Source: Acidimicrobiales bacterium | GTDB lineage: Bacteria; Actinomycetota; Acidimicrobiia; Acidimicrobiales; JAHEJN01 | Reading direction: 5' to 3' | DNA: 45,997 bases | Assembly (NCBI GenBank): GCA_024638845.1 | Contig: JAHEJN010000015.1 | Location: 1 to 45,997, forward strand | Shown: positions 32,766-40,637 of the stretch, in pieces | Numbering within the stretch: position 1 is the stretch's first letter | How the letters are laid out: the number at the start of each line of letters is the position of its first letter | The notes under the pieces: model-generated | What the model saw: only the letters and a program-made list of their open reading frames with translations | Databases searched by the model: none | What the model was told of the DNA's origin: nothing | Translations under genes and position numbers: made by a program

Positions 32766-33693
32766 CCACCGCTTCGACGCCATGGGCACCAGCGCCCGCG
32801 TGTGGGTCCACGGTGGGCCCGACGACCTCGCCCCGCGCCTCGAGGCCCGGGTCGAGGAGCTCGAAGCGGCCTGGAGCCGGTTTCGCGACGACAGCGACGT
32901 GAGCCGCATGAACGCATCCCACGCGCCCACCCATGTCGGCGACGACACCGTTGACCTGGTCCGCCATGCGCTGCTCGCCTCCTGGGAGACCGCGGGATGG
33001 TTCGATCCCACGCTGGGGCTCGAGGTCGCCGCGGCAGGCTACGACTGCGACTTCGCTCGGCTCGCACCGCTGCACGAGGGCTTCGTCATGACCGTCGACG
33101 CCGACACCCGAACCCTGACCGGAGTGCGCCCGTGGCGCGGCCGGTGCGCGACCATCGATGTGAACGTGGCCGAGGCGACGGTGACGATCCCTGACGGCGT
33201 GGCCTTCGATCCCGGTGGCATCGGCAAGGGTCGGGCGGCCGATCTGGTGGCCCGCCGGGCACTCGAATGCGGCGCAACGAGCGTGCTCGTCGACATCGGT
33301 GGCGATCTCCGGCTGGCCGGCAGCCCGCCGGCCGGAGGGTGGCGGGTCGATGTCGAAGATCCCGACAACCCCGTCACACCGTTGGTCACCCTGCGTACCG
33401 ATGCGGGGGGCGTGGCCACCAGCAGCTCGACGCGACGGCGATGGTCGACCGCCGCGGGGCCGAGGCACCACCTCCTCGATCCGGCGACGGGCACATCGTC
33501 GACATCGGACGTGAGCACCGCCACGGTGATCGCCACCGAGGCCTGGTGGGCCGAGGCACTCGCGACCGCGGCGGTGGTGGCCGGGGTCGACCAGGCTCTC
33601 GAGCTGCTCCGCGCGTCGGGTGCGACCGGGATGGTGGTCGACCGCCACGGGGTCCGCCATGACGCCCACGACCTGGAGCCGTTCCTGTGCTGA
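32755..33693 (+). CDS. apbE: FAD:protein FMN transferase, ApbE family
   Basis: The protein has 312 residues. Family motifs: HRFDAMGTSARV (M10-G-T12), DPGGIGKGRAADLV (154-159), VDIGGDL (179-185), HHLLDPATG (238-246) and AEALAT (266-271), where the usual metal-binding Asp is Glu. ApbE enzymes attach FMN to Thr or Ser of extracytoplasmic electron-transfer proteins. This one has no signal peptide or lipobox, so it either works in the cytoplasm or depends on fusion with the upstream Pro-rich anchor. The GTG at 32755 or ATG at 32782 starts it. The stop overlaps the next start by 7 bases. No FMN_bind substrate is encoded nearby. Confidence 0.9.
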   Translation: MPADHRFDAMGTSARVWVHGGPDDLAPRLEARVEELEAAWSRFRDDSDVSRMNASHAPTHVGDDTVDLVRHALLASWETAGWFDPTLGLEVAAAGYDCDFARLAPLHEGFVMTVDADTRTLTGVRPWRGRCATIDVNVAEATVTIPDGVAFDPGGIGKGRAADLVARRALECGATSVLVDIGGDLRLAGSPPAGGWRVDVEDPDNPVTPLVTLRTDAGGVATSSSTRRRWSTAAGPRHHLLDPATGTSSTSDVSTATVIATEAWWAEALATAAVVAGVDQALELLRASGATGMVVDRHGVRHDAHDLEPFLC

Positions 33694-34328
33694 TCGTCAA
33701 CGCCAAGTTCTGGTGGTACGTCGCCCGTTCGGCGGGTCTGGTCGCCTGGGCCATGCTGGCGCTCTCGATTGCGTTCGGTCTCGTCCTGTCCTCCCGTGCC
33801 TTCGGCCGCCGTACCAACCCGGCATGGACCCTGGCCGTCCATCGCTTCCTCGGCGCCATGGGTCTGGTCTTCACCGTGATCCATCTGCTCGGCCTGCTCG
33901 CCGACGACTACGTGCAGTTCAGCATCGGCGATCTGCTCATCCCCGGCTCATCACCGTGGCGCCCCGGTGCCGTTGCCTGGGGAGTGGTGAGCCTGTACGT
34001 CCTGCTCGCCATCCAGATCACCTCGTGGGCCATGCGCTACCTGCCGCGACGGTGGTGGCGGACCGTGCATTGGAGCGCTCCGGTGCTGTTCGTCACCGCC
34101 AGCATCCACAGCGTCCAGGCCGGTACCGACGTCGGTCGCACTGCCGTGCGCATCGGCGTCGGCGTGATCGTGGTGCTGGCGCTGCTCACAGCCGCCAGGG
34201 TGATGACGGCGCGGCGGCGTCAACCACGGACGCCTCGACTGCTCCCCGACCTCGCCGACCCGTTGGTGTCTGCGCAACCAACCGACCAGAGCGAGCCGAT
34301 ACCCGCCTCGGTCGGTCTCGGTCGCTGA
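33687..34328 (+). CDS. Ferric-reductase-like bis-heme transmembrane protein
   Basis: The protein has 213 residues and five or six TM helices. Two His pairs with ferric-reductase spacing are present: H52/H66 (VHRFLGAMGLVFTVIH) and H128/H141 (HWSAPVLFVTASIH), suited to hold two b hemes across the membrane. That is the core of the YedZ/MsrQ and NADPH-oxidase transmembrane domain. There is no FAD/NAD domain, so electrons must come from a partner. Co-translation with ApbE suggests the partner carries covalent FMN. The C-terminal cytoplasmic tail is Arg/Pro-rich. It is convergent with pheT, with a 13-base gap. Confidence 0.85.
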   Translation: MLIVNAKFWWYVARSAGLVAWAMLALSIAFGLVLSSRAFGRRTNPAWTLAVHRFLGAMGLVFTVIHLLGLLADDYVQFSIGDLLIPGSSPWRPGAVAWGVVSLYVLLAIQITSWAMRYLPRRWWRTVHWSAPVLFVTASIHSVQAGTDVGRTAVRIGVGVIVVLALLTAARVMTARRRQPRTPRLLPDLADPLVSAQPTDQSEPIPASVGLGR

Positions 34329-34341
34329 GGCCCTGCTCGCG

Positions 34342-36717
34342 TCAACTCCGCAGGGTCGCGCCGTGGGCGGTCTCGACGGCTGCGATGCACGCCGCCCGGG
34401 CTTCGCCGACCTCGGCGTCGGTGAGGGTCCGGTCGGTGGCCTGGAAGCGCAGGCGGTAGGCCAGGCTGCGAAAGCCCTGATCGACGCCGGTACCGCGGTA
34501 CACGTCGAACAGCTGGAGCTCGACCAACAATGGGCCACCGGCCTCGACGAGAGCCCCGCGCACGTCGAGGGCGCGCACCGAATCGGGAACCACGAAGGCC
34601 AGGTCGATGTCGCTGCTGGGGAACTTGCTCACAGGCGTGTAGGTGCGCGAACCGTGGGGACCCTCGAGCACGGCCTCGAGGTTCAGCTCGAGCCACGCGA
34701 CCCGGCCTTCGATGCCGTACGCCTCGAGCACAGCCGGGTCGACCTCGCCGACCGCGCCGCGCACCTGACCGACAATGACCACCTCGGCCGACCGTGTCGG
34801 GTGCAAGCCGGCGATCGCGGTGTGGCGAAGTTCGATGTCGGGGAAGGCGAGCGCGTCGCCCAACACGGTGAGCACCTCGACGGCGGCGGTGGCGTCACGG
34901 CCCGAGAGGCACACCGCCATCGCCTCGTGTTCGTCGGGCAGAAGCTGGTCGCCGGTTGAAGGTGGATAGATGTGGCCCAACTCGAACAGACGGACGTCGC
35001 CCACCCGATGGGACTGGTTGTAGGCCACGGCCTTGAGCTGGCCGGGCAGCAGCGACGTGCGCAGCACCGACTCCTCGGCGACCAGAGGGTTGGTGAGGGT
35101 TATCGCGTCCTCCGCCAGGCCGCAACGTTCCAGGTCGCCAGGAGCGAGGAACGGCATGGGCTGAGTTTCGTCGCAGCCGACTCCGACCAGCACTTGTCGA
35201 ACCGTGCGGCGATCGGCCTGATACGCGGTGAGATGGCCGACCTGATCGCCCTTGGGCACGGTGTGAGCGATGTTCTCGTAGCCGTGCATGCGGGCGATCT
35301 CTTCGGTCACGTCGGTCTCGGTGGTGGTGTCCCAGCGCCAGGTGGGTACCACTACCGCCAAGTCGTCGGCGGCGGGCTCGGCCGACACCTCGAAACCGAG
35401 GGCACTGAGATACCCCGTGATCTCCTCGGCACTGAGCCTCGTCCCCAGCAGACCGTTGACCTTGGTGGGCCGTATGTGAACCGGCTCGCGGGACGGGAGC
35501 GCGCCGATCTCGTCGATCTGTCCCCCGGTACCCACTGCACCGGTCTGGACGATGAGCTGCAGGAATCGGCGCATGGCGCGATCCATGTTGTCGCCGTAGT
35601 CGACGCCACGGCGGTACCGCACTGAAGCCTCGCTCGGCAGGTTCAGTCGTTTGACCGTGCGCGAGATCGATGGTGGGTCCCACCAAGCCATCTCCAGCAG
35701 CACGTCGGTGGTGACGTCGGAGATCTCGGTGTCGGCGCCGCCCATCACTCCGGCGATGCCGATGGCGCGGTCGGTTCGGTCGGCGATGACGCCGTCGATG
35801 CCGGTCAGCGTGCGCTCGACGCCGTCGAGCGTGGTGAGGGTCTCGCCCTCGACCGCCCGGCGTACGCGCAGGGCTCCTCCTGGCACTGTGGCGAGATCGT
35901 AGGCGTGGTTGGGTTGGCCCAGCTCGAGCATGACGAAGTTGGAGATGTCGACCACGCTGTTGATCGGACGCATGCCCAGCGCCGTGAGGCGATTGGCCAA
36001 CCACGCGGGCGACGCGCCGACGGTGACGTTCCTGATGACCCGCGCCAGGAATCGGCCGCAGAGGGTGGGGTCGACGATCTCGACCGACGCCAAGGCGCCC
36101 ACCGATTCGGCCGACTCGGTAGCGGTGTAGTCGGGAAACGAGAAGGGCACGCCGAGCGACGCCGCGAGGTCACGGGCGACGCCGGCCACCGACATGGCGT
36201 CGGGCCGGTTGGCGTTCACCTCGAGATCCCACAAGACGTCGGCCTCGATGCCGAGCACCTCGGCGATCGGCGTGCCGGGAGCGAAGCCATGGGCCGATGC
36301 GGTGAGGATCATGATGCCCTCGTGATCGTCGCCGAGCTCGAGCTCGCGGGCCGAGCAACACATGCCGTTCGACCACTGGCCGCGCATCTTCCGACGACCG
36401 ATCTCCATGCCGTCGGGCATGGTGGAGCCGATCGGGGCGAACGGGACGAGATCACCCACGGCCATGTTGAAGGCGCCGCAGCACACCTGGAGCGCTTCGC
36501 CGTCGCCGGCGTCGACCTGCACGATCTGGATCTTGTCGGCGTCGGGGTGAGGCGACAGTTCGAGCACTCTGGCCAACACGATGTCGCGGATCGCCTCGCC
36601 GGTGATGGTCATGGCTTCCACGGCCAGGCCCAGACCCGAGAGCCGCTCGCCCAGTTCGACGGGGTCGCCGGCGATGTCGGGAGCGAACTCACGGAGCCAG
36701 GAGAGCAGAACCTTCAT
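34342..36717 (-). CDS. pheT: Phenylalanyl-tRNA synthetase beta subunit
   Basis: The protein has 791 residues, full length. Domains in order: N-terminal B1 with the EMAP/tRBD-like region (VLELSPHPDADKIQIVQVDAG, ... GMCCSARELELGDDHEGIMI), B3/B4 editing domain, B5 (HIRPTKVNGLLGTRLSAEE), the catalytic-like core (PMPFLAPGDLERCGLAED) and the C-terminal anticodon-fold FDX-ACB domain (YTPVSKFPSSDIDLAFVV). It forms the alpha2-beta2 enzyme charging tRNA-Phe with PheS, encoded 11 bases upstream. Confidence 0.98.
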   Translation of the reverse strand: MKVLLSWLREFAPDIAGDPVELGERLSGLGLAVEAMTITGEAIRDIVLARVLELSPHPDADKIQIVQVDAGDGEALQVCCGAFNMAVGDLVPFAPIGSTMPDGMEIGRRKMRGQWSNGMCCSARELELGDDHEGIMILTASAHGFAPGTPIAEVLGIEADVLWDLEVNANRPDAMSVAGVARDLAASLGVPFSFPDYTATESAESVGALASVEIVDPTLCGRFLARVIRNVTVGASPAWLANRLTALGMRPINSVVDISNFVMLELGQPNHAYDLATVPGGALRVRRAVEGETLTTLDGVERTLTGIDGVIADRTDRAIGIAGVMGGADTEISDVTTDVLLEMAWWDPPSISRTVKRLNLPSEASVRYRRGVDYGDNMDRAMRRFLQLIVQTGAVGTGGQIDEIGALPSREPVHIRPTKVNGLLGTRLSAEEITGYLSALGFEVSAEPAADDLAVVVPTWRWDTTTETDVTEEIARMHGYENIAHTVPKGDQVGHLTAYQADRRTVRQVLVGVGCDETQPMPFLAPGDLERCGLAEDAITLTNPLVAEESVLRTSLLPGQLKAVAYNQSHRVGDVRLFELGHIYPPSTGDQLLPDEHEAMAVCLSGRDATAAVEVLTVLGDALAFPDIELRHTAIAGLHPTRSAEVVIVGQVRGAVGEVDPAVLEAYGIEGRVAWLELNLEAVLEGPHGSRTYTPVSKFPSSDIDLAFVVPDSVRALDVRGALVEAGGPLLVELQLFDVYRGTGVDQGFRSLAYRLRFQATDRTLTDAEVGEARAACIAAVETAHGATLRS

Positions 36718-36728
36718 GCGTGCCTCCC

Positions 36729-37733
36729 CTAGAACTGCCGCAGGAAGCGGACGTCGTTGTTGACCAGCTCACGGATGTCGTCGAGCTGGTAGCGCATGGC
36801 GGCCAAGCGGTCGATGCCGAATCCGAAGGCAAAGCCCTGCCAGACCTCGGGGTCGATGCCGCAGTTGCGCAGTACCTGAGGGTTCACCATGCCGCAACCG
36901 GCCAACTCGAGCCAGCTGCCGTCGGCACGGGAGATGTCGACCTCGGCCGACGGCTCGGTGAACGGGAAGTAGCTCGGCCGCAAGCGAGTGTTGACCTCGG
37001 CGCCGAAGAACGCCTTCACGAACGAGTCGATGGTTCCGGCCATGTCGCCGAAGGTGATCCCCTTGTCGACCACGAGACCTTCGATCTGGTTGAACGCCGG
37101 CAGATGCGTGGCATCGGCCGCGTCGGTGCGAAACGTACGACCGGGGGCCACGACGTAGATCGGCGGCTCGGTGTTCTCCATGGTGCGAATCTGCACCGGG
37201 GAGGTGTGGCTGCGCAGCATCACCTCTTCGGATTCACCCAGGTTCACGAAGATGGTGTCGAACTCGCCGCGAGCCGGGTGCCACTCGGGAATGTTGAGCG
37301 CCTCGAAGTTGTACCAGGCCGTCTCGACCTCGGGCCCCTCGGCGATCGTGTAGCCCATGCCGACGAAGAGATCCTCCAACCGGTCCCTGGCCTGGGTCAC
37401 GAGGTGATGGTGACCCCGACGAAGCTCGCCCCGGACCTCGGTGAGATCCATGCGCTCGGCTTCGTACTGCGCCCGGCGAGCTTCGGTACGAAGGGTCTCG
37501 GTGCGGGCGTCGAGATGGCTCTGGACCGCCTGCCGGGCGGCGTTGAGCTCCTGGCCAGCCAGCTTTCGTTCCGCTTCGTCCATGGCCCCCAGCGACCGGC
37601 TGGCCTCGGCCAACGGCGCCTTCTTGCCCACCAAGTTCGGACGTAGCGCGTTGAGCGCCGCAAGGTCGCCCGCCGCGTCGATGGCGGCAACCGCGTCGTC
37701 GACGAGGGTCTGGAAACGTGTCATCGGAAGCAT
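36729..37733 (-). CDS. pheS: Phenylalanyl-tRNA synthetase alpha subunit
   Basis: The protein has 334 residues. An N-terminal coiled coil binds tRNA, then the class-II catalytic core has motif 2 (LRSHTSPVQIRTM, PGRTFRTDAADATHLPAFNQIEG) and motif 3 (GFAFGFGIDRLAAMRY). The start is either the ATG at 37733 or the one at 37724, which gives MTRFQTLVDDA. In the acceptor pocket the Ala294-equivalent lies in the GFAFGFG motif. It follows the SpoU methyltransferase gene with a 37-base gap. Confidence 0.98.
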   Translation of the reverse strand: MLPMTRFQTLVDDAVAAIDAAGDLAALNALRPNLVGKKAPLAEASRSLGAMDEAERKLAGQELNAARQAVQSHLDARTETLRTEARRAQYEAERMDLTEVRGELRRGHHHLVTQARDRLEDLFVGMGYTIAEGPEVETAWYNFEALNIPEWHPARGEFDTIFVNLGESEEVMLRSHTSPVQIRTMENTEPPIYVVAPGRTFRTDAADATHLPAFNQIEGLVVDKGITFGDMAGTIDSFVKAFFGAEVNTRLRPSYFPFTEPSAEVDISRADGSWLELAGCGMVNPQVLRNCGIDPEVWQGFAFGFGIDRLAAMRYQLDDIRELVNNDVRFLRQF

Positions 37734-37770
37734 CGGACCTCAGTGGGAGTGGCTACGAGCTTGGTCGACA

Positions 37771-38583
37771 TCACGGTGCCGATCGAATCGATTTGCGGCG
37801 TTGACCCGCGGCTTCGAACACGAGGATCGAGGCCGCCATGGCCGCGTTGAGCGACTCGGCCCGCCCCGCCACCGGAATGTGAACCCAGCCATCGATCAAC
37901 GCGTCGATACCAGCAGGAAGGCCATGGGCCTCGTTGCCGATCACGAACGCCACCGGAACAGTGAGGTCGACCTGGTCGTAGGGTCGCCCGCCGGCGGCAT
38001 CGGCCGCCAGTCTGGCGAGACCCACATCGCCGGCCACGCGCAACGCCACGTCGGTGGGCGCGGTGACGACGGGCAAGAGGAACACTCCGCCGGCCGAGGA
38101 GCGCACGACCTTCGGCGACCACGGATCGACACTGGCACCGGCCACGATCACCGCGTCGGCGCCGGCCGCCTCGGCGGACCGCACGATGGTACCCAGATTG
38201 CCAGGGTCGCCGAGATCGACCACGACGACCACCAGGGTCGCGTCGGCCAGCGCCATGTCGAGCCCGTTCTTCGGTCGGCGGGCGACCGCAGCAACCGCCT
38301 GAGGGTTCTTCGTGTCGACGAGCGACGCGAGAGCTCCCGGGCCGACCTCGACCACCTCGGCCCCGGTTGCTCGGGCTGTCTCGACGACGGTGGCGTCGTC
38401 GAGGCCCAGGCGATCGGCCTCGACGACCACGGTTTCGATGGGCACACGCGCCTCGAGGGCGACGCCGAGAACCACGGCGCTCTCGACGAGCACGAGATTC
38501 TGGGAGTCGCGCTCGGCACGATTACGGGCGAGCGCCCGAAGGCGTTTGGCCCGCGTATCGACGGTTGGACGCTTCGACGCCAC
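37771..38583 (-). CDS. SpoU/TrmH-family RNA 2'-O-methyltransferase
   Basis: The protein has 270 residues. An N-terminal substrate-binding segment (RAKRLRALARNRAERDSQNL) precedes the SPOUT knot domain with motif 1 (VVDLGDPGNLGTIVRSAEA), motif 2 (VAFVIGNEAHGLP) and motif 3 (HIPVAGRAESLNAAMAASIL). These bind SAM in the knot. In mycobacteria a TsnR-like homologue occupies the same place between rplT and pheS, so a 23S rRNA or tRNA target is likely. The GTG at 38583 lies 11 bases after the rplT stop. No better canonical start lies nearby upstream. Confidence 0.9.
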   Translation of the reverse strand: MASKRPTVDTRAKRLRALARNRAERDSQNLVLVESAVVLGVALEARVPIETVVVEADRLGLDDATVVETARATGAEVVEVGPGALASLVDTKNPQAVAAVARRPKNGLDMALADATLVVVVVDLGDPGNLGTIVRSAEAAGADAVIVAGASVDPWSPKVVRSSAGGVFLLPVVTAPTDVALRVAGDVGLARLAADAAGGRPYDQVDLTVPVAFVIGNEAHGLPAGIDALIDGWVHIPVAGRAESLNAAMAASILVFEAAGQRRKSIRSAP

Positions 38584-38594
38584 TGATCGTGTGA

Positions 38595-38969
38595 TCAGGA
38601 AGCAGCGGCCTCGGGGGCGGGCGCCGAATTGGCGACCTCGACGAGCGCAGCGAAGGCGGCGGGCTCGTTGACGGCCAGGTCGGCCAGCATCTTGCGGTCG
38701 ACGCCGACATCGGCCGCCTTCAGGCCGGCGATGAACCGGCTGTAGGTGGTGCCGTTGAGCCGACACGCGGCGTTGATGCGCTGGATCCACAGTTTGCGGA
38801 ACTCGCCCTTGCGAGCCCGGCGGTCACGGAAGGCATAGTTGCCCGAGTGCATGACCTGCTCGTTGGCGGCCCGGTAGGACCGGCTCTTGTTGCCGTAGTA
38901 GCCCTTGGCCCTGGCCAGAACCGCCTTGCGGTGCTTCTTGGCGCTCACGGCGCGCTTGATTCTTGCCAT
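38595..38969 (-). CDS. rplT: 50S ribosomal protein L20
   Basis: The protein has 124 residues, including a C-terminal Ala/Pro-rich extension. The family core [37 protein letters not shown] and [17 protein letters not shown] is intact. L20 is an early 23S rRNA-binding assembly protein, and in several bacteria it represses its own operon by binding the mRNA. The start has a GGAG-type site (GAAAGGAGCAAT). Confidence 0.98.
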   Translation of the reverse strand: MARIKRAVSAKKHRKAVLARAKGYYGNKSRSYRAANEQVMHSGNYAFRDRRARKGEFRKLWIQRINAACRLNGTTYSRFIAGLKAADVGVDRKMLADLAVNEPAAFAALVEVANSAPAPEAAAS

Positions 38970-39004
38970 GATTGCTCCTTTCGAACAGCTCGAGGAGGTC
39001 GGGG

Positions 39005-39202
39005 CTACTTGCCGCCGAGCATCTGACGGATGATGGGCGTGTCGGCTTCGGACACCTGACCCGGGGCTCGGAGCTGGCGCTTGCGCTTGGGCGCCTTCTT
39101 CTCGAGGATGTGGCTCTTGTTGGCCCGGCGACGTTTGATCTTGCCGGTGCCGGTCTTCTCGAACCGCTTGGCAGCGCCGCGGTGGGTTTTCATCTTCGGC
39201 AT
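39005..39202 (-). CDS. rpmI: 50S ribosomal protein L35
   Basis: The protein has 65 residues. [20 protein letters not shown] at the N terminus and the basic core [20 protein letters not shown] are diagnostic. It sits between infC and rplT, the universal order. A GAGAGG site precedes the ATG. Confidence 0.98.
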   Translation of the reverse strand: MPKMKTHRGAAKRFEKTGTGKIKRRRANKSHILEKKAPKRKRQLRAPGQVSEADTPIIRQMLGGK

Positions 39203-39240
39203 GGGATACCTCTCGAAATTCGGGATCGGCCGCAGTGCCG

Positions 39241-39858
39241 TCAGTCGGCAGGAGCGGCTTCGGATGCTGGCGCCTCGGCGTCGACGCCGGCGTCGGGGCT
39301 CGCAGCAGGATTCTCGTCTGGCTTCTTCTTCTTGGGTTTGTTGCGTTTGTCGGGCGCGAGCACCATCACCATGTTGCGGCCGTCGAGCTTCGGATAGACC
39401 TCGACCTTGCCCACGTCGTCGACCACCTCGGCCACCTGATCGAGGATCTTGCGTCCCAGTTCGGGATGCTGCACCTCTCGGCCGCGAAACATGATGGTGA
39501 CCTTCACCTTGTTGCCCTCGTCGAGGAAGTGATGGACCTTTCTGGTCTTCGTGTCGAAGTCGCCGATGCCGATCTTGGGCCGGTACTTCATCTCTTTGGT
39601 GCCGTGCTGGGCGGTCTTCTTGCGAGACTCTTTCGCTCGCTGGGCGGCTTCGTACTTGTACTTGCCGTAGTCCATGATGCGACACACCGGTGGATTCGCC
39701 TTGTCGGCCACCTCCACCAGGTCGAGATCGAGCTCGCGCGCCATGCGCAGCGCCTCGGGCAGTGGACGGATGCCGATCTGCTCCCCATCGGGAGCTACCA
39801 GACGAACTTCGCGGGCCCGGATTCGATCGTTGATCCGGGGCTCCTGTGCCGTAGCTAT
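39241..39858 (-). CDS. infC: Translation initiation factor IF-3, starting at AUA
   Basis: The protein has 205 residues when started at ATA (39858-39856). The conserved IF-3 N domain [20 protein letters not shown] begins only six residues later, and an in-frame TGA lies three codons upstream of that ATA, so there is no room for ATG, GTG or TTG. The first canonical in-frame start (39744) would delete about 38 residues of the N domain. GAGGAG at 39873-39868 lies 9 nt before the ATA. A rare start codon allows IF-3 to limit its own synthesis. The linker ([16 protein letters not shown]) and C domain ([19 protein letters not shown]) are intact, with a Lys-rich then acidic C-terminal tail. Confidence 0.93.
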   Translation of the reverse strand: MATAQEPRINDRIRAREVRLVAPDGEQIGIRPLPEALRMARELDLDLVEVADKANPPVCRIMDYGKYKYEAAQRAKESRKKTAQHGTKEMKYRPKIGIGDFDTKTRKVHHFLDEGNKVKVTIMFRGREVQHPELGRKILDQVAEVVDDVGKVEVYPKLDGRNMVMVLAPDKRNKPKKKKPDENPAASPDAGVDAEAPASEAAPAD

Positions 39859-40160
39859 GACCGATCACTCCTCAACACGTGTTCGTGTCCTCTCTGTAGG
39901 TGCTCACTGTCGGATGACAGCGAAAAACGCCGAACGGGTGCCGCGAGGCACCCGTCGTCAGGCAAGCTCGACCGGTTGGTCGATCTGCTCTCGGAGAACC
40001 CGGACGCACCACGGTGGCCGGGTGGAGGCCTCGCCGTGACCCGGAGACCCGGACCACCACCTCGCTTGGCTCAGTTGTCAGGGCCCTAGGCTACACGCAA
40101 CGGCGCCGTTCGGCGCCTTGACCATGCGGTCACCATCGCCCCCGACAACGAGGACCAACC
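39859..40160. other. infC / DUF1844-like divergent intergenic region
   Basis: These 302 bases hold no convincing gene. On the minus strand they form the infC leader with a candidate attenuator (39923-39955). On the plus strand TTGGCT and TAGGCT (near 40064 and 40087, 15-bp spacer) may promote the gene at 40161. A 12-bp perfect palindrome AACGGCGCCGTT occupies 40099-40110, followed by a second GGCGCC. Confidence 0.6.
39923..39955 (-). terminator. Candidate attenuator hairpin in the infC leader
   Basis: A perfect 9-bp stem (ACGGGTGCC with GGCACCCGT) encloses a TCGC tetraloop. TCGGCG and then five T follow on the minus strand. It lies about 50 nt upstream of the infC ribosome binding site, as expected for an attenuator or ribosomal-protein leader rather than the end of a gene. 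Confidence 0.5.
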
Positions 40161-40631
40161 GTGAGTCTGTGGACACCAGACGGAGAACGCCCGATCCGAC
40201 GCGAGCCCGAGCCGCCGCCCGCCGCCGCCGATGTCGTGGAAGAGGCACCCGGTTTCGACGATCTGTCGACCGAGGAACAAGCCCAGGCCGCGCAGATGGC
40301 CGCCGAGATGGCCGAAGCCCGGCAACAGATCGCCGAGACGCCGGCATCGCTCATCGTGGCCAACCACGTGATGGGCCTGTACGAGCTGGCGGCCATCCAT
40401 CTGAGCAACCAGCCACCGAAGCTCAGCGAAGCAGCGGTGGCGATCGATGCCATGGGCGCAGTGCTCGAAGCGCTACCCGGTCGGCTGGGCGAGAACGAGT
40501 CGGTCCTTCGCGACGCCATCCAGCAGTTGCGGCTGGCCTACGTCGAGGTGTCGAATCAGGCCGGTACCACCCCGCCCACCCCCAGCTCCTCCGAGACCGC
40601 CGCTGAACAACCGGTCGACGAAGAAGACTGA
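40161..40631 (+). CDS. DUF1844-like protein
   Basis: The protein has 156 residues. An acidic, Pro-rich N terminus and C terminus flank a helical core (about 55-135: ETPASLIVANHVMGLYELAA ... DAIQQLRLAYVEV). The core resembles DUF1844, a small helical family of unknown function, commonly encoded beside infC in actinobacteria. The conserved place next to infC suggests a translation-linked role, not proven. The GTG start follows ACGAGGACC. The gene is divergent from infC and convergent with the GGDEF gene, with a 6-base gap. Confidence 0.78.
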   Translation: MSLWTPDGERPIRREPEPPPAAADVVEEAPGFDDLSTEEQAQAAQMAAEMAEARQQIAETPASLIVANHVMGLYELAAIHLSNQPPKLSEAAVAIDAMGAVLEALPGRLGENESVLRDAIQQLRLAYVEVSNQAGTTPPTPSSSETAAEQPVDEED

Positions 40632-40637
40632 GCGGCG

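Noticed and set aside
39872-40060. 62-codon frame in the infC leader ending at its ribosome binding site
   Set aside because: Considered as a leader peptide, but it is Arg/Pro-rich, crosses the attenuator hairpin and has no ribosome binding site.
40099-40117. GGCGCC-rich palindrome as a phage attachment or operator site
   Set aside because: GGCGCC is a common palindrome in such GC-rich DNA and no integrase or matching second copy was seen.
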